Shown here one piece after another: positions 45,641 to 57,174 of a stretch of 64,000 bases of DNA. The position numbers were made by a program, and so were the translations under genes. This DNA comes from Dipteris shenzhenensis (taxonomy: Eukaryota > Polypodiophyta > Polypodiopsida > Gleicheniales), in the NCBI GenBank assembly GCA_047967505.1, contig CM106539.1; one strand, 5' to 3'. Under the pieces are notes generated by a model, which saw only the letters and a list, made by a program, of their open reading frames with translations, made no database searches and had not been told where the DNA came from. Position 1 is the first letter of the stretch; each line of letters starts with the position of its first letter.

Positions 45641-45939
45641 TGTTGGTTCATGGATTGAACAATGAGGCAAAGGTGTATCACAATGAACACATCTTTATTC
45701 ATGAGTGGTTACACATATAGGCAATTCCCTCCATGTTGGTAGATCTCAGATTCACAATCATCTCCATGATTAGCTAAATCAGTTACCTCCTATGATCACT
45801 CCAAATCCACACATCACACCAACCTGACACACCTAACTACCAAGTCACTAAAACCTTCTAGCACACCTACATTCACACACTCCTAGCATAGGACTCCTAG
45901 CCCATAGGCACACACACACATACATCAATTTCTCCTCTA
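45641..45939 (-). repeat. Element B 5' LTR, 299 bp
   Basis: Matches 43281-43565 with a 14-bp insertion near 45885-45898 that partly duplicates ACTCCTAGC. Its outer end reads TAGAGGAG where the 3' LTR has TGAAGGAC, so the TG has mutated. The GAAAG target duplication follows at 45940. Confidence 0.8.
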
Positions 45940-46529
45940 GAAAGGATATTTTATTTGATGTGTTGGTAGAGGTGATTGGAACTGAACTTAACATGCAATT
46001 TGCATATGGGGTGTTGATTGGAGTGAGTGTGTGTGATTTCTTGATTAACACCATAAACATAATGTGTTCTTCCTATGCTTTGTGGAATATTCCTTCAAAG
46101 GTTTGCTCAAATGGCGCACAGAATTTGCATGGTGTATGGTGCTCGTTTGTTAAGCACTCTTGTTTATTGATGCACATATTTGTTTGTTGTGTGCCATCAT
46201 GTACTCTTCCTGTGCTTTGGAGTATTCTTTCAAGGGTTTATTCAAATGGCACATGGAATTTTTATGGTGCACGTGTGTAGTGCATTATGGCACATGGAGT
46301 TTGCATGGTGTATGTGTGTTTGTTTGTTACATGCCCTTGTCTATTGGTGCACAAATTTTTTGCTGTTTGCCATCATTTACTCTTCTTGTGCTTTGGATTA
46401 TTCCTTCGACAGCTTGCTCAAAGGGCACATGGAATTTGCATGGTATAAATGTGTTCGTTCACTACGTGCTCTCGTTTACTAGTGCATAGATTTTGTTGCA
46501 TTGGATTATTTCTCCCAAGCATGTTGTTT

Positions 46530-46531
<2 letters not shown>
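45940..46531. repeat. Repeat complex copy 2, core and three tandem units
   Basis: It resumes the host sequence after element B: AAAGGATATTTTATTTGATG, then GTGTTGATTGGAGTGAGTGT and units at about 46061-46198, 46199-46373 and 46374-46531. These match the three units of copy 1 one for one, so the triplet was already formed before the larger duplication. Confidence 0.75.
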
Positions 46532-46565
<34 letters not shown>

Positions 46566-46570
46566 CCTCC

Positions 46571-46622
<52 letters not shown>

Positions 46623-46631
46623 ATCTCTCCC

Positions 46632-46679
<48 letters not shown>

Positions 46680-46682
46680 CTT
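46532..46682. repeat. TC microsatellite
   Basis: About 150 bp of (TC)n with a single A near 46623. It is the inner neighbour of the inverted right arm. Confidence 0.9.
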
Positions 46683-46850
46683 AAAGCATATGAAACATTT
46701 GGGCATGCCCCCAAATTTACTAAACCAGAAAAATAAAGCATTTTATTATTTTAATTAGCATTCAAATATGAAGGGCATTCTTCAAATTGCTACTCTACAC
46801 AAATAAGAAGCATGATATGTCCTTGAAGACCCAAGGAACTCTCTTTTTTC
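46683..46850 (-). repeat. Inverted arm, right (fold-back-like element)
   Basis: The reverse complement reads GAAAAAAGAGAGTTCCTTGG, then CATGCTTCTTATTTGTGTAG, AAATTTGGGGGCATGCCCAA and TTCATATGCTTT, matching the left arm at 43083-43246. Both arms have the purine/pyrimidine tract on their inner side, so arm plus tract form one long inverted repeat. Confidence 0.75.
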
Positions 46851-46878
46851 AATTATTACAGATGAGTAGACAACGCAT

Positions 46879-47269
<391 letters not shown>

Positions 47270-48989
47270 TATTTTGTTTGGATATTTTGGTAGGGCTGAT
47301 TGGAATTGGGCATGCTTCTTATTTTGGTAGGGTAGCAATTTGCAGATGAATTTATGTTTGCATGCTAATTAATATAATGCTTTATTGTTTTGGTTAAGGA
47401 AAATTGGGGCATGCCCACATGTTTCATATGCTTTGGAGAGAGAGAGAGGTAGAAAAGAGAAAGAGGAAAATATATTTTGATGGACATGTTGGTAGGGGTT
47501 ATTGGAACTTTGATTAAATAGGCAATTTACATATGCGGTGTTGACTGGGGTGAGTGCATGTGATTTTCTCAATTAGCATCATAGCCATCATGTATTGCTC
47601 CTACACTTTGGAGTATTCCTTTAAGGGTTTTCTCAAATGGCACATGGAACTTGCATGGTATATGTGTGTTCGTTTGCTATAGGCACTCTTGTTTATTGGT
47701 GCACAAACTCATTTGTCGTGCACCATCATGTACTTTTCCTATGCTTTCGAGTATTCCTTTAAGGCTTGCTCAAATGGCACATGGAATTTGCATGGTGTTC
47801 GTGTGTTTATTCCTTGCCTACTCTCATTTATTAGTGTGTAGATTTGTTTGTCATGCTGAGTTTTCCTCTCATACATGTTGTTCTCTCTCTCTCTCTCTCT
47901 TCCCCCCTCATATTTAGATTCTATTAGACAAATATACTATTCTCTATTAGGCATTATCTATTGATCTTGTAATAATCGAACATATCTTCACAAGATGCAT
48001 TTTAGCTTTGAAAGTGACAATCAATAGACCCATGAGAAGAAATTATATTTTGTTTGACATGTTTGGTAGGGGTGATTGGAGCTTTGACTAAATGTGCAAT
48101 TTGCACATGGTGTGTTTATTGGAGTGAGTGTGTGTGATTTTTTGATTAACATCGTAGCCATCATGAACTCTTCTTGTTCTTTGGAGTATGCCTCCAGTGT
48201 TTGCTCAAATGGCACATGGAATTTGCATGGTGTATGTGTGTTTGTTCATTACCCACCCTTGTTCACTAGGGCACAAATCTATCTATCGTGTGCCATCTTA
48301 TACTCTTCTTGTGCTTTGGTGTATTTCTTCAAGGATTTCCTCAAATGACACATGGAAATTTGCATAGCATATGTGTGATCACTTTATGTACTCACGTACT
48401 CTCATTTATTGATGCATAGATTTGAAGGTTGCATCTACATTTTTCTATGCCTTCAAGTTGTGAAGCCTTTCCACTGTGCTTTGTGGTTTCTGGTAGGAAG
48501 TCATTCAATACATTGTGAGACATTACGGCCATGATGTATTTTCATGTGCTTTGGAGCATTCTTGCAAGGGTTTGCTCAAATGGCACATGGAATTTGCATG
48601 TTTTGCATGTGTTCATTCGTTGGGTGTTTTTATACATGTAGTTTGCATATGGGATGTTGAATGGAGTGAATGCATTCTATATAAAGCGTGCGTTCACATT
48701 GCAAAGCATTATGGCCACTATGTACTTTTCCTATGCCTATGATGTTTGATGTATGTTCTTTGTGCTTTCGAGTATCCTTGCAAAGTTTTGTGCAAAAAGC
48801 ACTTATACTTTACATCTAGAAGTTTGGTTTGAATGCATAAATTTCTATTAATGGTGTGCAAGTTGAACATATGTTCTTGTAAGAGGTCATTTAATACATT
48901 GTGTAACATTAGCATGTAATTCTCTTGTGCTTTGGGGTATTGGAAAGAATTTTTCAGATGGGGCGTAATGTTCCATAGGGTTTGCATAC
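47270..48989. repeat. Further partial copies of the repeat complex
   Basis: Core fragment TTTTGGTAGGGCTGATTGGA (about 47285); arm copy 3 in plus orientation (47303-47437, with TTGGGGCATGCCCACATG); GA tract; core (47470-47590); units at about 47590-47725 and 47726-47880; a short TC tract (47880) and the TTAGATTCTATTAGACAAAT tail; another core at about 48030-48165 (TTTGGTAGGGGTGATTGGAG); and diverged units near 48166, 48300, 48530 and 48715, each with CTTTGGAGTAT- or CTTTGGAGCAT-like and GGCACATGGAATTTGC-like words. Decay increases to the right. Confidence 0.65.
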
Positions 48990-51300
48990 ATATTTACTTA
49001 TAGACTATAAGTGGAAATAGCAATTTGGTATGGGTTAAAGTTTGTGTGATTTAATTGCAAACGATGCATAGAATTTATATAACAAGCATTGCTTCAAGTA
49101 CGTAGGCATCCTTTGAGTTGTTCTTGAGAGAGTCTAGTTAACAGCTACAAGAGTTGGAGAACCCATCCATTAGTATCTTGCATTGACTTGTTGTTTGTTT
49201 TGCCAGCAAGCAAACATTGGTTTGAGTGGAAGCTTCAAATCCATTTTGTAGGTCATGCTAGAGCACTGCAGCTATTTCAGTGCTCTACCTTATCGAAGAT
49301 TTGCCCCATCTACCTTATCAAAGTTATTTTAGTGCTCTACCTTATCGAAGATTTGCCCCATCTTTGATACCTACCCAGTTAAGAGATATTGTTTTTCATG
49401 GCAAGGAGGTCACTTGGGGTAAAGCGATAGTGCCACTTGCTATGGCTATTATTTTCTCCATGGGCATCGTCATGAAGTGGATTAATGTACATTAATTATA
49501 CATGGGTTGGCAAGTGCCTTTATTGGTACATTGCCATAATTTATTTGTTGGCTATGTGCCTAAAGAGAACCTTAGATTTTTTGATGGTGTGAAGTGTGTA
49601 CCAATCCTAGGCTTTCAAAATTGAAATTGCTACTTGGTGTTAGTAGAGTTTAGCTCTAAGGATGCCTCTATGTAATAGGAAGAGATCTCTTTTTGCTATG
49701 CTTTTTTAATAAGAAAATCAAATTGCTAAAACTTGAAAATCATCGAGGGCTCTTCTAGATGATACTCCTACTACCAGCGAAGTCATTTCCTTTGAAATAA
49801 TATTCATTCCAGATGCGTTGTCTATTCAGTAGATTGAACAAAATTTGGTTCCTCCTAGTAGAGGTAGATTCTACCTCCCTCATGAGAAATGAGAGGTGTG
49901 GGGCTATTCTTGATATGAGTGTTGTATATTGAATAAATCTCCGACCATGCTTTGGAACCTTTGCACAGCAGAAGGAATCTCTTTTTGCTATGCTCTTTTT
50001 AAAGGAATAAGATGTGTTGTTATAGAATGTCTTTTGAATGCAAAAAATCACTCATTCTATAATATATACTTCATTGCCATAACTTGTAATATTTACATTA
50101 CTGGTAGTCAAGCATGATCTATTCAATTAGCATTTAATCTTACATTCATGTTGTTGCAAGCACAGAAAGATGGATGGACATGGGGCCACGCCAGGAAGTT
50201 TGAAAAATGTTATAAGCAAACAAGATGAAGTAAAGCCTACTGAATGGCCATTACTAGAAACCAATTGACTTGGGGATGATTTAAAGGGAGGCATCTCTGA
50301 CCTGTCTAAGCTTTGCCTGGAGATGAGGGAATTTGCAAAGGCCTCAGTGGGGATTTTCCTAGATTAATGCATACTATGGCTAAGAAGTTGGTTGAAGGCT
50401 TTCATTATCCAAAAATATGATAAAGCCAAGGGAATTAATTACTTTCAATGTGGTGCATCAGAATGGAATATACCAGGTGTAGGCAAGTAGCACTTGAGTG
50501 TGATGGCCTACTATGTGCCATCTTGGGAATTGTTAGAACAACAGATGTTAGTGATGCGTTGGATGGGGAGCACTGAATTTTGCTAGGGCACAAAATAATC
50601 TTGTGCCATATGTGCCTAAGAAAAACCTTAGGTTTCTTTACGGTGATATGTCTCGGTACTAGGGTTCCAACAATGATGTACCGTGTCTTGTGGCAATTGT
50701 AAGGGTAATTTTTTGGGAGGAATCTTTTTTTACTCTTGCAACAAGACTTGCAACAAAAAGGTTTTGTTTGATGTGCATGCAAACCAAATAGATATTTTAT
50801 TATCCTAAGTGAACTGCGTATTCCTTGTTATTGGTTGTAGTTTGCCCAAGTATTTGGTGCACATTTTATAGCCTATGCGCAAATACAAAAACTTAAAAAA
50901 TAACAAGAAAATTGAAAATTTTATTTGCTTTAGTTGTCTCATACATAAGTGAATTACCAATTGAGGGTTGTGGGTTCGATGAGAAATTTTTAGATGTGTT
51001 TACTGTAATACTAAATTCGGTCAATTGAATTGTTGAAATGTACTGTATTAATTGCACGAAACATTAGATGAAATGCAATTTGGATTTCTTTAGTATGTTC
51101 TTAGTTATTTATTGAAGTTCACCTAAATGTTACATCCATACCTTACCATGTATGTGTAGGTATGGAAACTAAAAGAGATTTAAAAGAATGGAAAATTTTA
51201 TTTTCCCTTATACATTGAGGGGCAATTGTATGTATTTCACAGATGAGCAAGCCAACAATTAAAGAGATTGGGCTCAGCAAGAATTTTTTAGATGTATTAG
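48990..51300. other. No recognisable gene; small duplications
   Basis: A ~52-bp spaced duplication of TGCTCTACCTTATCGAAGAT (49281 and 49333). The phrase ATCTCTTTTTGCTATGCT occurs near 49685 and 49977, and ATGTGCCTAAG-type phrases near 49554 and 50610, suggesting related low-copy repeats. No coding family found. Confidence 0.4.
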
Positions 51301-51440
51301 GTTGAATATAATTAATTATATTAATTAGAATAATCTAATAAATTTAAATCTACTTAGAACAATTAATTCAATTAATCACATGATTTAATCTACTTAATTA
51401 ATCAAAGTAATTTAATTAATTAAGTTAATGCACTTAATCC
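51301..51440. repeat. TTAATTAA-rich AT island
   Basis: About 140 bp nearly without G or C, made of TTAATTAA, AATTAATT and ATCTACTTAATTAATC-like words. Such segments are easily unwound and can act as matrix-attachment-like DNA; nothing beyond composition supports a function. Confidence 0.6.
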
Positions 51441-52439
51441 ACTTTGGCTTTGCGAAGTGGTTTTGAGAGCCTGTTAAGTGGTTTCAAAGAAAAAGTCGTT
51501 TTTTGAGCTTTTCCCTGTTCCGTTCTATGACAGAGACTCCATATTGACTTATAGAGGCAACTATTGCTTGCTTTTGGTGTCCACATTACTTCAAGAGCTT
51601 GGAAACACCTTCATTCTTGAATCTGGGATCATTTCATTGGATTTCTGACTCACTTTGTCAGTTTCTACGTTTTTTCCTCGGGTGTTGGAGCAACCATTTG
51701 CAGATCTGTCAGTTCCGGTGGACTCAAGAGGTCCTAAAACTTCTACGTTGCTCATCATTCGCACTCCGGTGGAGTTTACAGATAGCTCTGTTTCCAAAAA
51801 CGTTTTTCAGTCCGTGTGTTGGACCCAGTGATTGAGACCACGGTTTCCAAAACCGTCTGTCCCATTGCGTTCCGGACGCCCAAAAACCCCTACCTATTAG
51901 TTTTTGCGTGATTCGGTGGAGGATTTTCAGAGTTATAAATCTCTGTGTATTCGATTTCGTCTCTCTGTTATGCATTTTTCATACTAAGGTTTTGAAACCT
52001 TAGATTTATGCCACATGGCACTGGTGGATAGGTGTTGACTCCCATTTCTCACTCATCGGTTGGGATTTTGGAGTTCTGGCAGAAGAGAGATATTTGTAGA
52101 TTTTCTTGCTGATTCCGATTATGGAATGGCGCCCATGTTTTGAGGCATCTCAGGTTCTATTTTTAGTAGCGCTCATTACCGTGGGACTATGATTTCTTGA
52201 GCATACCTTATGCAGATCACTCTGGTTGCAATTTGAGCAGTGTGCGCTCATTCATGGTATGCATTGGGTTGCAGTGGATGATTTATAGGCCATTTGGATG
52301 CATTGCGGTCCTTGTTGGATGCGCTGATAGGCCCAAATTGCCTTGTGGGATGCTATTTTTTATGGACGCTTTGCACATGGATGCTATTTTATGCTAAGGG
52401 ACAGCTTTGACACATTGCACGTGATGCACTGATAGTGCT
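51441..52439. other. Probable leader or flank of copia element E
   Basis: No coding region. It would contain the 5' LTR and leader of element E if complete, but I could find neither a TGGTATCAGAGC-type PBS nor a copy of the 3' LTR start. Confidence 0.35.
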
Positions 52440-52630
52440 ATGCTCTCTTGGATGAGATATTATTGATGCATATGCCAGTGGACGGTGTTTATGCTTGAGT
52501 CATTGATGCTCTCTTGGATGAGATATTATTGATGCATATGCCAGTGGACACGGTGTTTATGCACTGATAGTGCTATGCTCTCTTGGATGAGATATTATTG
52601 ATGTTTATGCCAGTGGACGGTGTTTATTGG
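52440..52630 (+). repeat. Three ~65-bp repeats before element E gag
   Basis: Copies begin near 52440, 52506 and 52575 with ATGCTCTCTTGGATGAGATA and contain TATGCCAGTGGAC. Spacing is 66-69 bp. They end about 200 bp before the gag ATG, where a retrotransposon leader would lie. Confidence 0.8.
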
Positions 52631-52827
52631 CATTTTCTTTTGGGCCAGATTTGCTCATATGGATGCATAGTATATGCACATGAGTTAGATGCATCTTTTG
52701 ATGCTTTGAGCTTTGAGTTTTGGTGATATTTCACTCTATTGTGGCATACACATTTGGGTGCACCTGGTATTTGGTGTGATTCTCTCTTCCAAGCACTAGC
52801 ATTTGGGATTTTTGCTTTATTTGCATC

Positions 52828-55800
52828 ATGGCATCCTCTTCCATGTCTGAAAAGGAGTTTTTTAGCATTAAAAAGTTTGATGGGACAAACTTTTCTTTGT
52901 GGAAAGAACAAATAAGGGATGTGCTTATTCAAAAGAAACAGATTAAACCCTTGGCAGGGATTGAAGCTGAAGCTAAGCCTGCAGATATGTCTGAGGATAA
53001 TTGGAATGAGTTGGATGCATTAGCAAAGTCTACTATTAGACTTCATCTTGCAGAGTCAGTTTATTTCACAGTAGTAAATGAGCAGACTACAGAAGATTTG
53101 TGGAAGAAACTGTGTGCCACTTATGAGAAGGAAACTGCCTCTAATAAAGTTTACCTCATGAAGAGGTTGTTTGAGTTGCAGATGAAGGAAGGGGTCTCCA
53201 TTGCTTCTCACTTGAATGAATTCAATATTATTTTCAGCCAACTTCAGGCTCAGAAAATGAATTTTGATGCGGAGACTAAGGAAATATTTCTCTTATGTTC
53301 ATTGCCATCCTCATGGGATACCTTCTGTACAGCTGTCAGTAACTCTGCACCTGGTGGAGTGCTGAAATTTGATGATGTTGTGGGTAGCTTGTTGGCCGAG
53401 GAGATTAGACGGAAGTCTATGGATGGCAACAAGCAGGATGCAGCCTTAAATGTGCAAAGGGGTAGATCACAGTTCAGGGGGAAGTCCCAAGAAAGAGGGA
53501 AGTCTCGTAGCAAATCCAGGGAACGGAACATTGAGTGTTACCACTGTGGCAAGAAGGGCCATATGAAAAAGGATTGCTACAAGCTAAAAAGAGAGCAAAG
53601 GGATAAGAAAAAGAATACAAATTGGGGTGCAAATCAAAAGGAAGAGAGTCCAAGGGAGGACAAAGGAAAAGTGAAGATCGAGGAGATCAATGCAGTCACA
53701 CATGATAGTGACAATGACGTTCTCTTCATGTCTAGTTTATCTGCAGAGTTGCTTACCACTTCAGATGATGCATATTCCCAGGATTGGATTTTGGATATTG
53801 GTGCTTCATTCCATGTTACTCCCCATAGGGAATGGTTCTCCACTTATGACAGTGGAAAGACAGGTTGTGTGCATCTTGGAAATGACTATGCATGTGACAT
53901 AGTGGGAGTAGGTGACATAAAATTTTCTTTTGCAAATGGGTCTGCATTAATTTTGAAAGATGTGAGACATGTGCCTAAGCTGACCAAGAGTCTTCTTTCA
54001 GTGGGTCAGCTAGATGATGCTGGTTTTCACACCACTTTTGGCTTTCAGAGTTGAAAAATTCAGAAGGGCTCTATGCTTTTGGCTAGGGGTGCCAAGTGTG
54101 GGACTTTGTATCCCTTACATGTATCAGGGGTATTTGATCATGTTGTTGCAATAACCGAGCAGCCAAGCACTTCTTTGTGGCATTGCAGGTTGGGGCACAT
54201 GAGCCAGAATGGAATGAAACTCTTATGCCATTTGGGTTATGTACCGCATTTGAGTTTCTCTGATTTTGAATTTTGTGAGCATTGTCTCTATGGGAAGCAG
54301 ACTAAATCAGCCCATAAAAGAAGGGGAAAGAAAGAGTTTGAAATGCTTGATTTGGTGCATTTAGACGTATGTGGTCCCATGCCTACACGGTCATTAGGCG
54401 GGGCTGAATACTATGTGACATTCATTGATGATGCAACTAGGAAAGTGTGGGCTTATGCTATAGCTCGGAAGAGTGATGTGTTCCAGGTATTTCAGAAATG
54501 GCTGGCCTTGGTTGAGAATCAGTCAGGTAGAATGCTTAAATGCCTACGGACTGACAATGGTGGAGAGTATCTCTCTCATGACTTTTAGCATTTCTGTGAT
54601 ACACGTGGGATTAAGAGGGAGCTCACATCCCCTCGTACTCCAGAGCAAAATCCAGTTGCAGAAAAGATGAACCGTACCATTCAAGAAAGGTTGCAATGCA
54701 TGCTTTCCAATGCAAGTCTTTCTGGTGGTTTTTGGGCTGAGGCAATGAAGACAGCAGTGCATGTGATCAATAGATCACCTAGTAAGAGTTTGGATGGTGG
54801 TATTCCTGAAGAGGCATGGAGTGGCAAGAAGCCCTCTTACTCTCATTTGTGTATATTTGGGTGTGAGGCATATGCACATGTGCCAAAAGAGCTTCGAAAG
54901 AAGCTAGATCCTAAGTCTAGGAAATGCATCTTTCTGGGTTATGGTGAAAGTGGAGAGATGGGCTATCGTCTCTGGGATCCAGAAGCAAAGAAGATCATAT
55001 GCAGCCATGATGTGGTCTTCAATGAGAAGAAGATGCATAAGGAACCCATGAGGGATGTGGAAATGAGGAGAATCACTTTCCAGGATGTGAATCCACCTGC
55101 ATATGTTGATAGACAGCAAGCTGTCCATGCACCAAATGTGCAAGAAATGGTACAACCAAGTACTCCCACAGGTATACAATCAAGGGTAGATGATGGATCA
55201 TCTATTAGTGGAAATGATGAGCCAAATGTGGCTGATATGCAAGTGGGACAGCAAGCTGAAATGCCCTTGAGAAGATCATCTAGAGTGTCTAGACCGCCTG
55301 ATAGGTTTGTTCCAGGGGTAGACTATGTGATGCTTACTGATTGCGGGGAGCCTTCTTGCTATAGAGAGGCTATGATGCATGAGGATCAACGCAAGTGGGA
55401 GTATGCTATGCAATCAGAGATGAGTTCACTTATGAAGAATAAGACTTGGGACTTGGTTTCTTTGCCACATGGAAAGAAAGCATTGCCATGGAAATGGGTC
55501 TACAAGATGAAGGTCACAGGTGATGATGTGCCTAGGTACAAGGCCCGTTTGGTTGCTAAAGGGTTCAAGCAAGAGAAGGGTGTGGAATTTGATGAGATAT
55601 TCTCTCCGATTGTGAAGATGACCACACTTAGATGCATGCTTGGACTAGTGGCATTAGAGGATATGGAGCTTATGCAGATGGATGTCAAGACAGCTTTCTT
55701 GCATGGGGATTTGCATGAGGAAATTTACATGGTGCAGCCGGAAGGCTTTGAAGAAAAGGGCAAAGAGCATTTAGTTTGCAAGCTAAAGAAGAGTCTCTAT

Positions 55801-56901
55801 GGTCTTAAGCAAGCGCCTAGAGAATGGTATCAGAAGTTTGATGCTTTCATTCGGTCCTAGGGTTTTAGAAGGAGTGAAATTGATCACTGCCTCTACACTA
55901 AAAGGGCTAAGGATAATAGCCTGATAATCCTAGCACTATATGTGGATGATATGCTATTGGCTAGCAAGAATACTTATGAGCTAGATGCATTAAAGGCCAA
56001 GTTGCATGAGGCCTTTGATATGAAGGATTTGGGACTTGCAGGGCATATTCTTGGTATGCGCATCACGCGTGATCGGAGTAGGAAACTCCTTTGGCTTTCA
56101 CAAAAAGAGTATGTTACAACAGTATTGCAACGTTTCAATATGGAGGGGGGGAAGGCAGTGAGTACTCCATTGCCTCCATATGTGAAACTGAGTCATACAG
56201 ATAGTCCCAAATCAGAAGAGGAGAGGGCCATGATGGCTAAGGTTCCTTATGCATCAGCGGTTGGGAGTCTTATGTATGCTATGATAGCTACTAGACCAGA
56301 CATTGCATTTGCAGTGGGAGTTGTTAGCCGCTATATGGCTAATCCAGGAAAGAGGCATTGGGAGGCAGTTAAGTGCATCATGAGGTACATGAAGGGTACC
56401 AAGGAGATGTGCATCTGCTTTGGTAAAGGAGACATGTGTGTACTTGGGTACACAGATTCAGACTATGCAGGGCATGTGGATAGTAGGAGATCCACTTTTG
56501 GTTATGTGTTCACCTTTGCAGGTGGTGCAGTGTCGTGGATGTCTCGCGCACAGAAGTGCGTTGCTTTTTTGTCTACCACAGAGGCTGAGTATGTTGCAGC
56601 CACAAAGGGTTGCAAGGAGGCTATATGGCTTGATCGGCTAGTGGGAGATTTGGGGATTCATATAGGTGTACCGACATTGCATAGTGATTCCATGAGTGCT
56701 ATTCAGCTAGCATGGAATCCAGTCTTTCATGCAAAGACCAAACACATTGAGGTCAGGTACCATTTCATCAGGGAGGTACTTGAGGACAAGCGCATAGAGC
56801 TTGTCAAGGTTCATACAGATGATAACCCTGCAGATATGCTGACGAAGAGTCTACCTAGTCAGCGGTTTGAGTATTGTCGTGTATTGATGGGCATTGGATA
56901 G
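52828..56901 (+). pseudogene. Element E: Ty1/copia gag-pol, one frame with three stops
   Basis: A single frame of 1,357 codons from ATG 52828 to TAG 56899. Gag begins MASSSMSEKEFFSIKKFDGT, with a zinc knuckle CYHCGKKGHMKKDC at about 237. The protease core reads DIGASFHVTP at about 323 instead of DSGA, an active-site change. Integrase: LWHCRLGHMSQNGMK, CEHCLYGKQT, HLDVCGP, LRTDNGGEYL and a final-Glu segment PVAEKMNRTIQERL. RT: WEYAMQSEMSSLMKNKTWDL, LMQMDVKTAFLHGDL, and catalytic ALYVDDMLLA (about 55935). RNase H: LGYTDSDYAGHVDSRRST, LSTTEAEYVAATKG, HAKTKHIEVRYHFIRE, ending DNPADMLTKSL. The stops are TGA 54052 (a Trp position), TAG 54586 and TAG 55858 (Gln-like positions), each explainable by one transition. 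No frameshift or large deletion. Not autonomous as it stands. Confidence 0.9.
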
Positions 56902-56943
56902 TATGCTCACTAGTTGTTCTCCATTAAAGGCACATTTTCTTTT

Positions 56944-57174
56944 AAGTGGGAGGTTGTGGGGGTTAAAGGTCAGTGTGCCTTTACCTCGGTTATGTACAAT
57001 ACTCAAACACATATACAAATGAATGAAAAAGAAGATTAGGGTGGTTCTACACCCACCAAAACTTGTGTGGCTCTCTGTCTCTCTCTCTCCTTCTTCCATT
57101 CTTGCTTCCGTTGAGAGCACTCTCAATTTCTTGGCCTAGCTTCCTAGCCCTTAACTTGGCAAAATTGGCCCACA
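56944..57174 (+). repeat. Element E polypurine tract and putative 3' LTR
   Basis: AAGTGGGAGGT precedes TGTGGGGGTTAAAGG at 56955, a plausible LTR start, and the first CA-terminated candidate end is GGCCCACA at 57174 (about 220 bp). Without a 5' LTR to compare, the end is a guess. Confidence 0.45.

Larger units (their letters stand above)
43281..45939 (-). mobile_element. Element B: gag-only (TR-GAG-like) LTR element with target duplication
   Basis: 2,659 bp on the minus strand: 5' LTR 45939-45641, PBS 45638-45627, leader, gag 44640-43914, polypurine tract, 3' LTR 43565-43281. It is flanked by GAAAG on both sides (43276-43280 and 45940-45944). The related unit at 42121-42150 has the same sequence without an insert (GAAGAAAGGATATTTTAT), which confirms the boundaries. 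The LTRs differ by roughly 17 substitutions and a 14-bp insertion in about 285 bp (near 6% by hand), so B is older than D. There is no pol. Leader and gag are related to element A. Confidence 0.85.
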
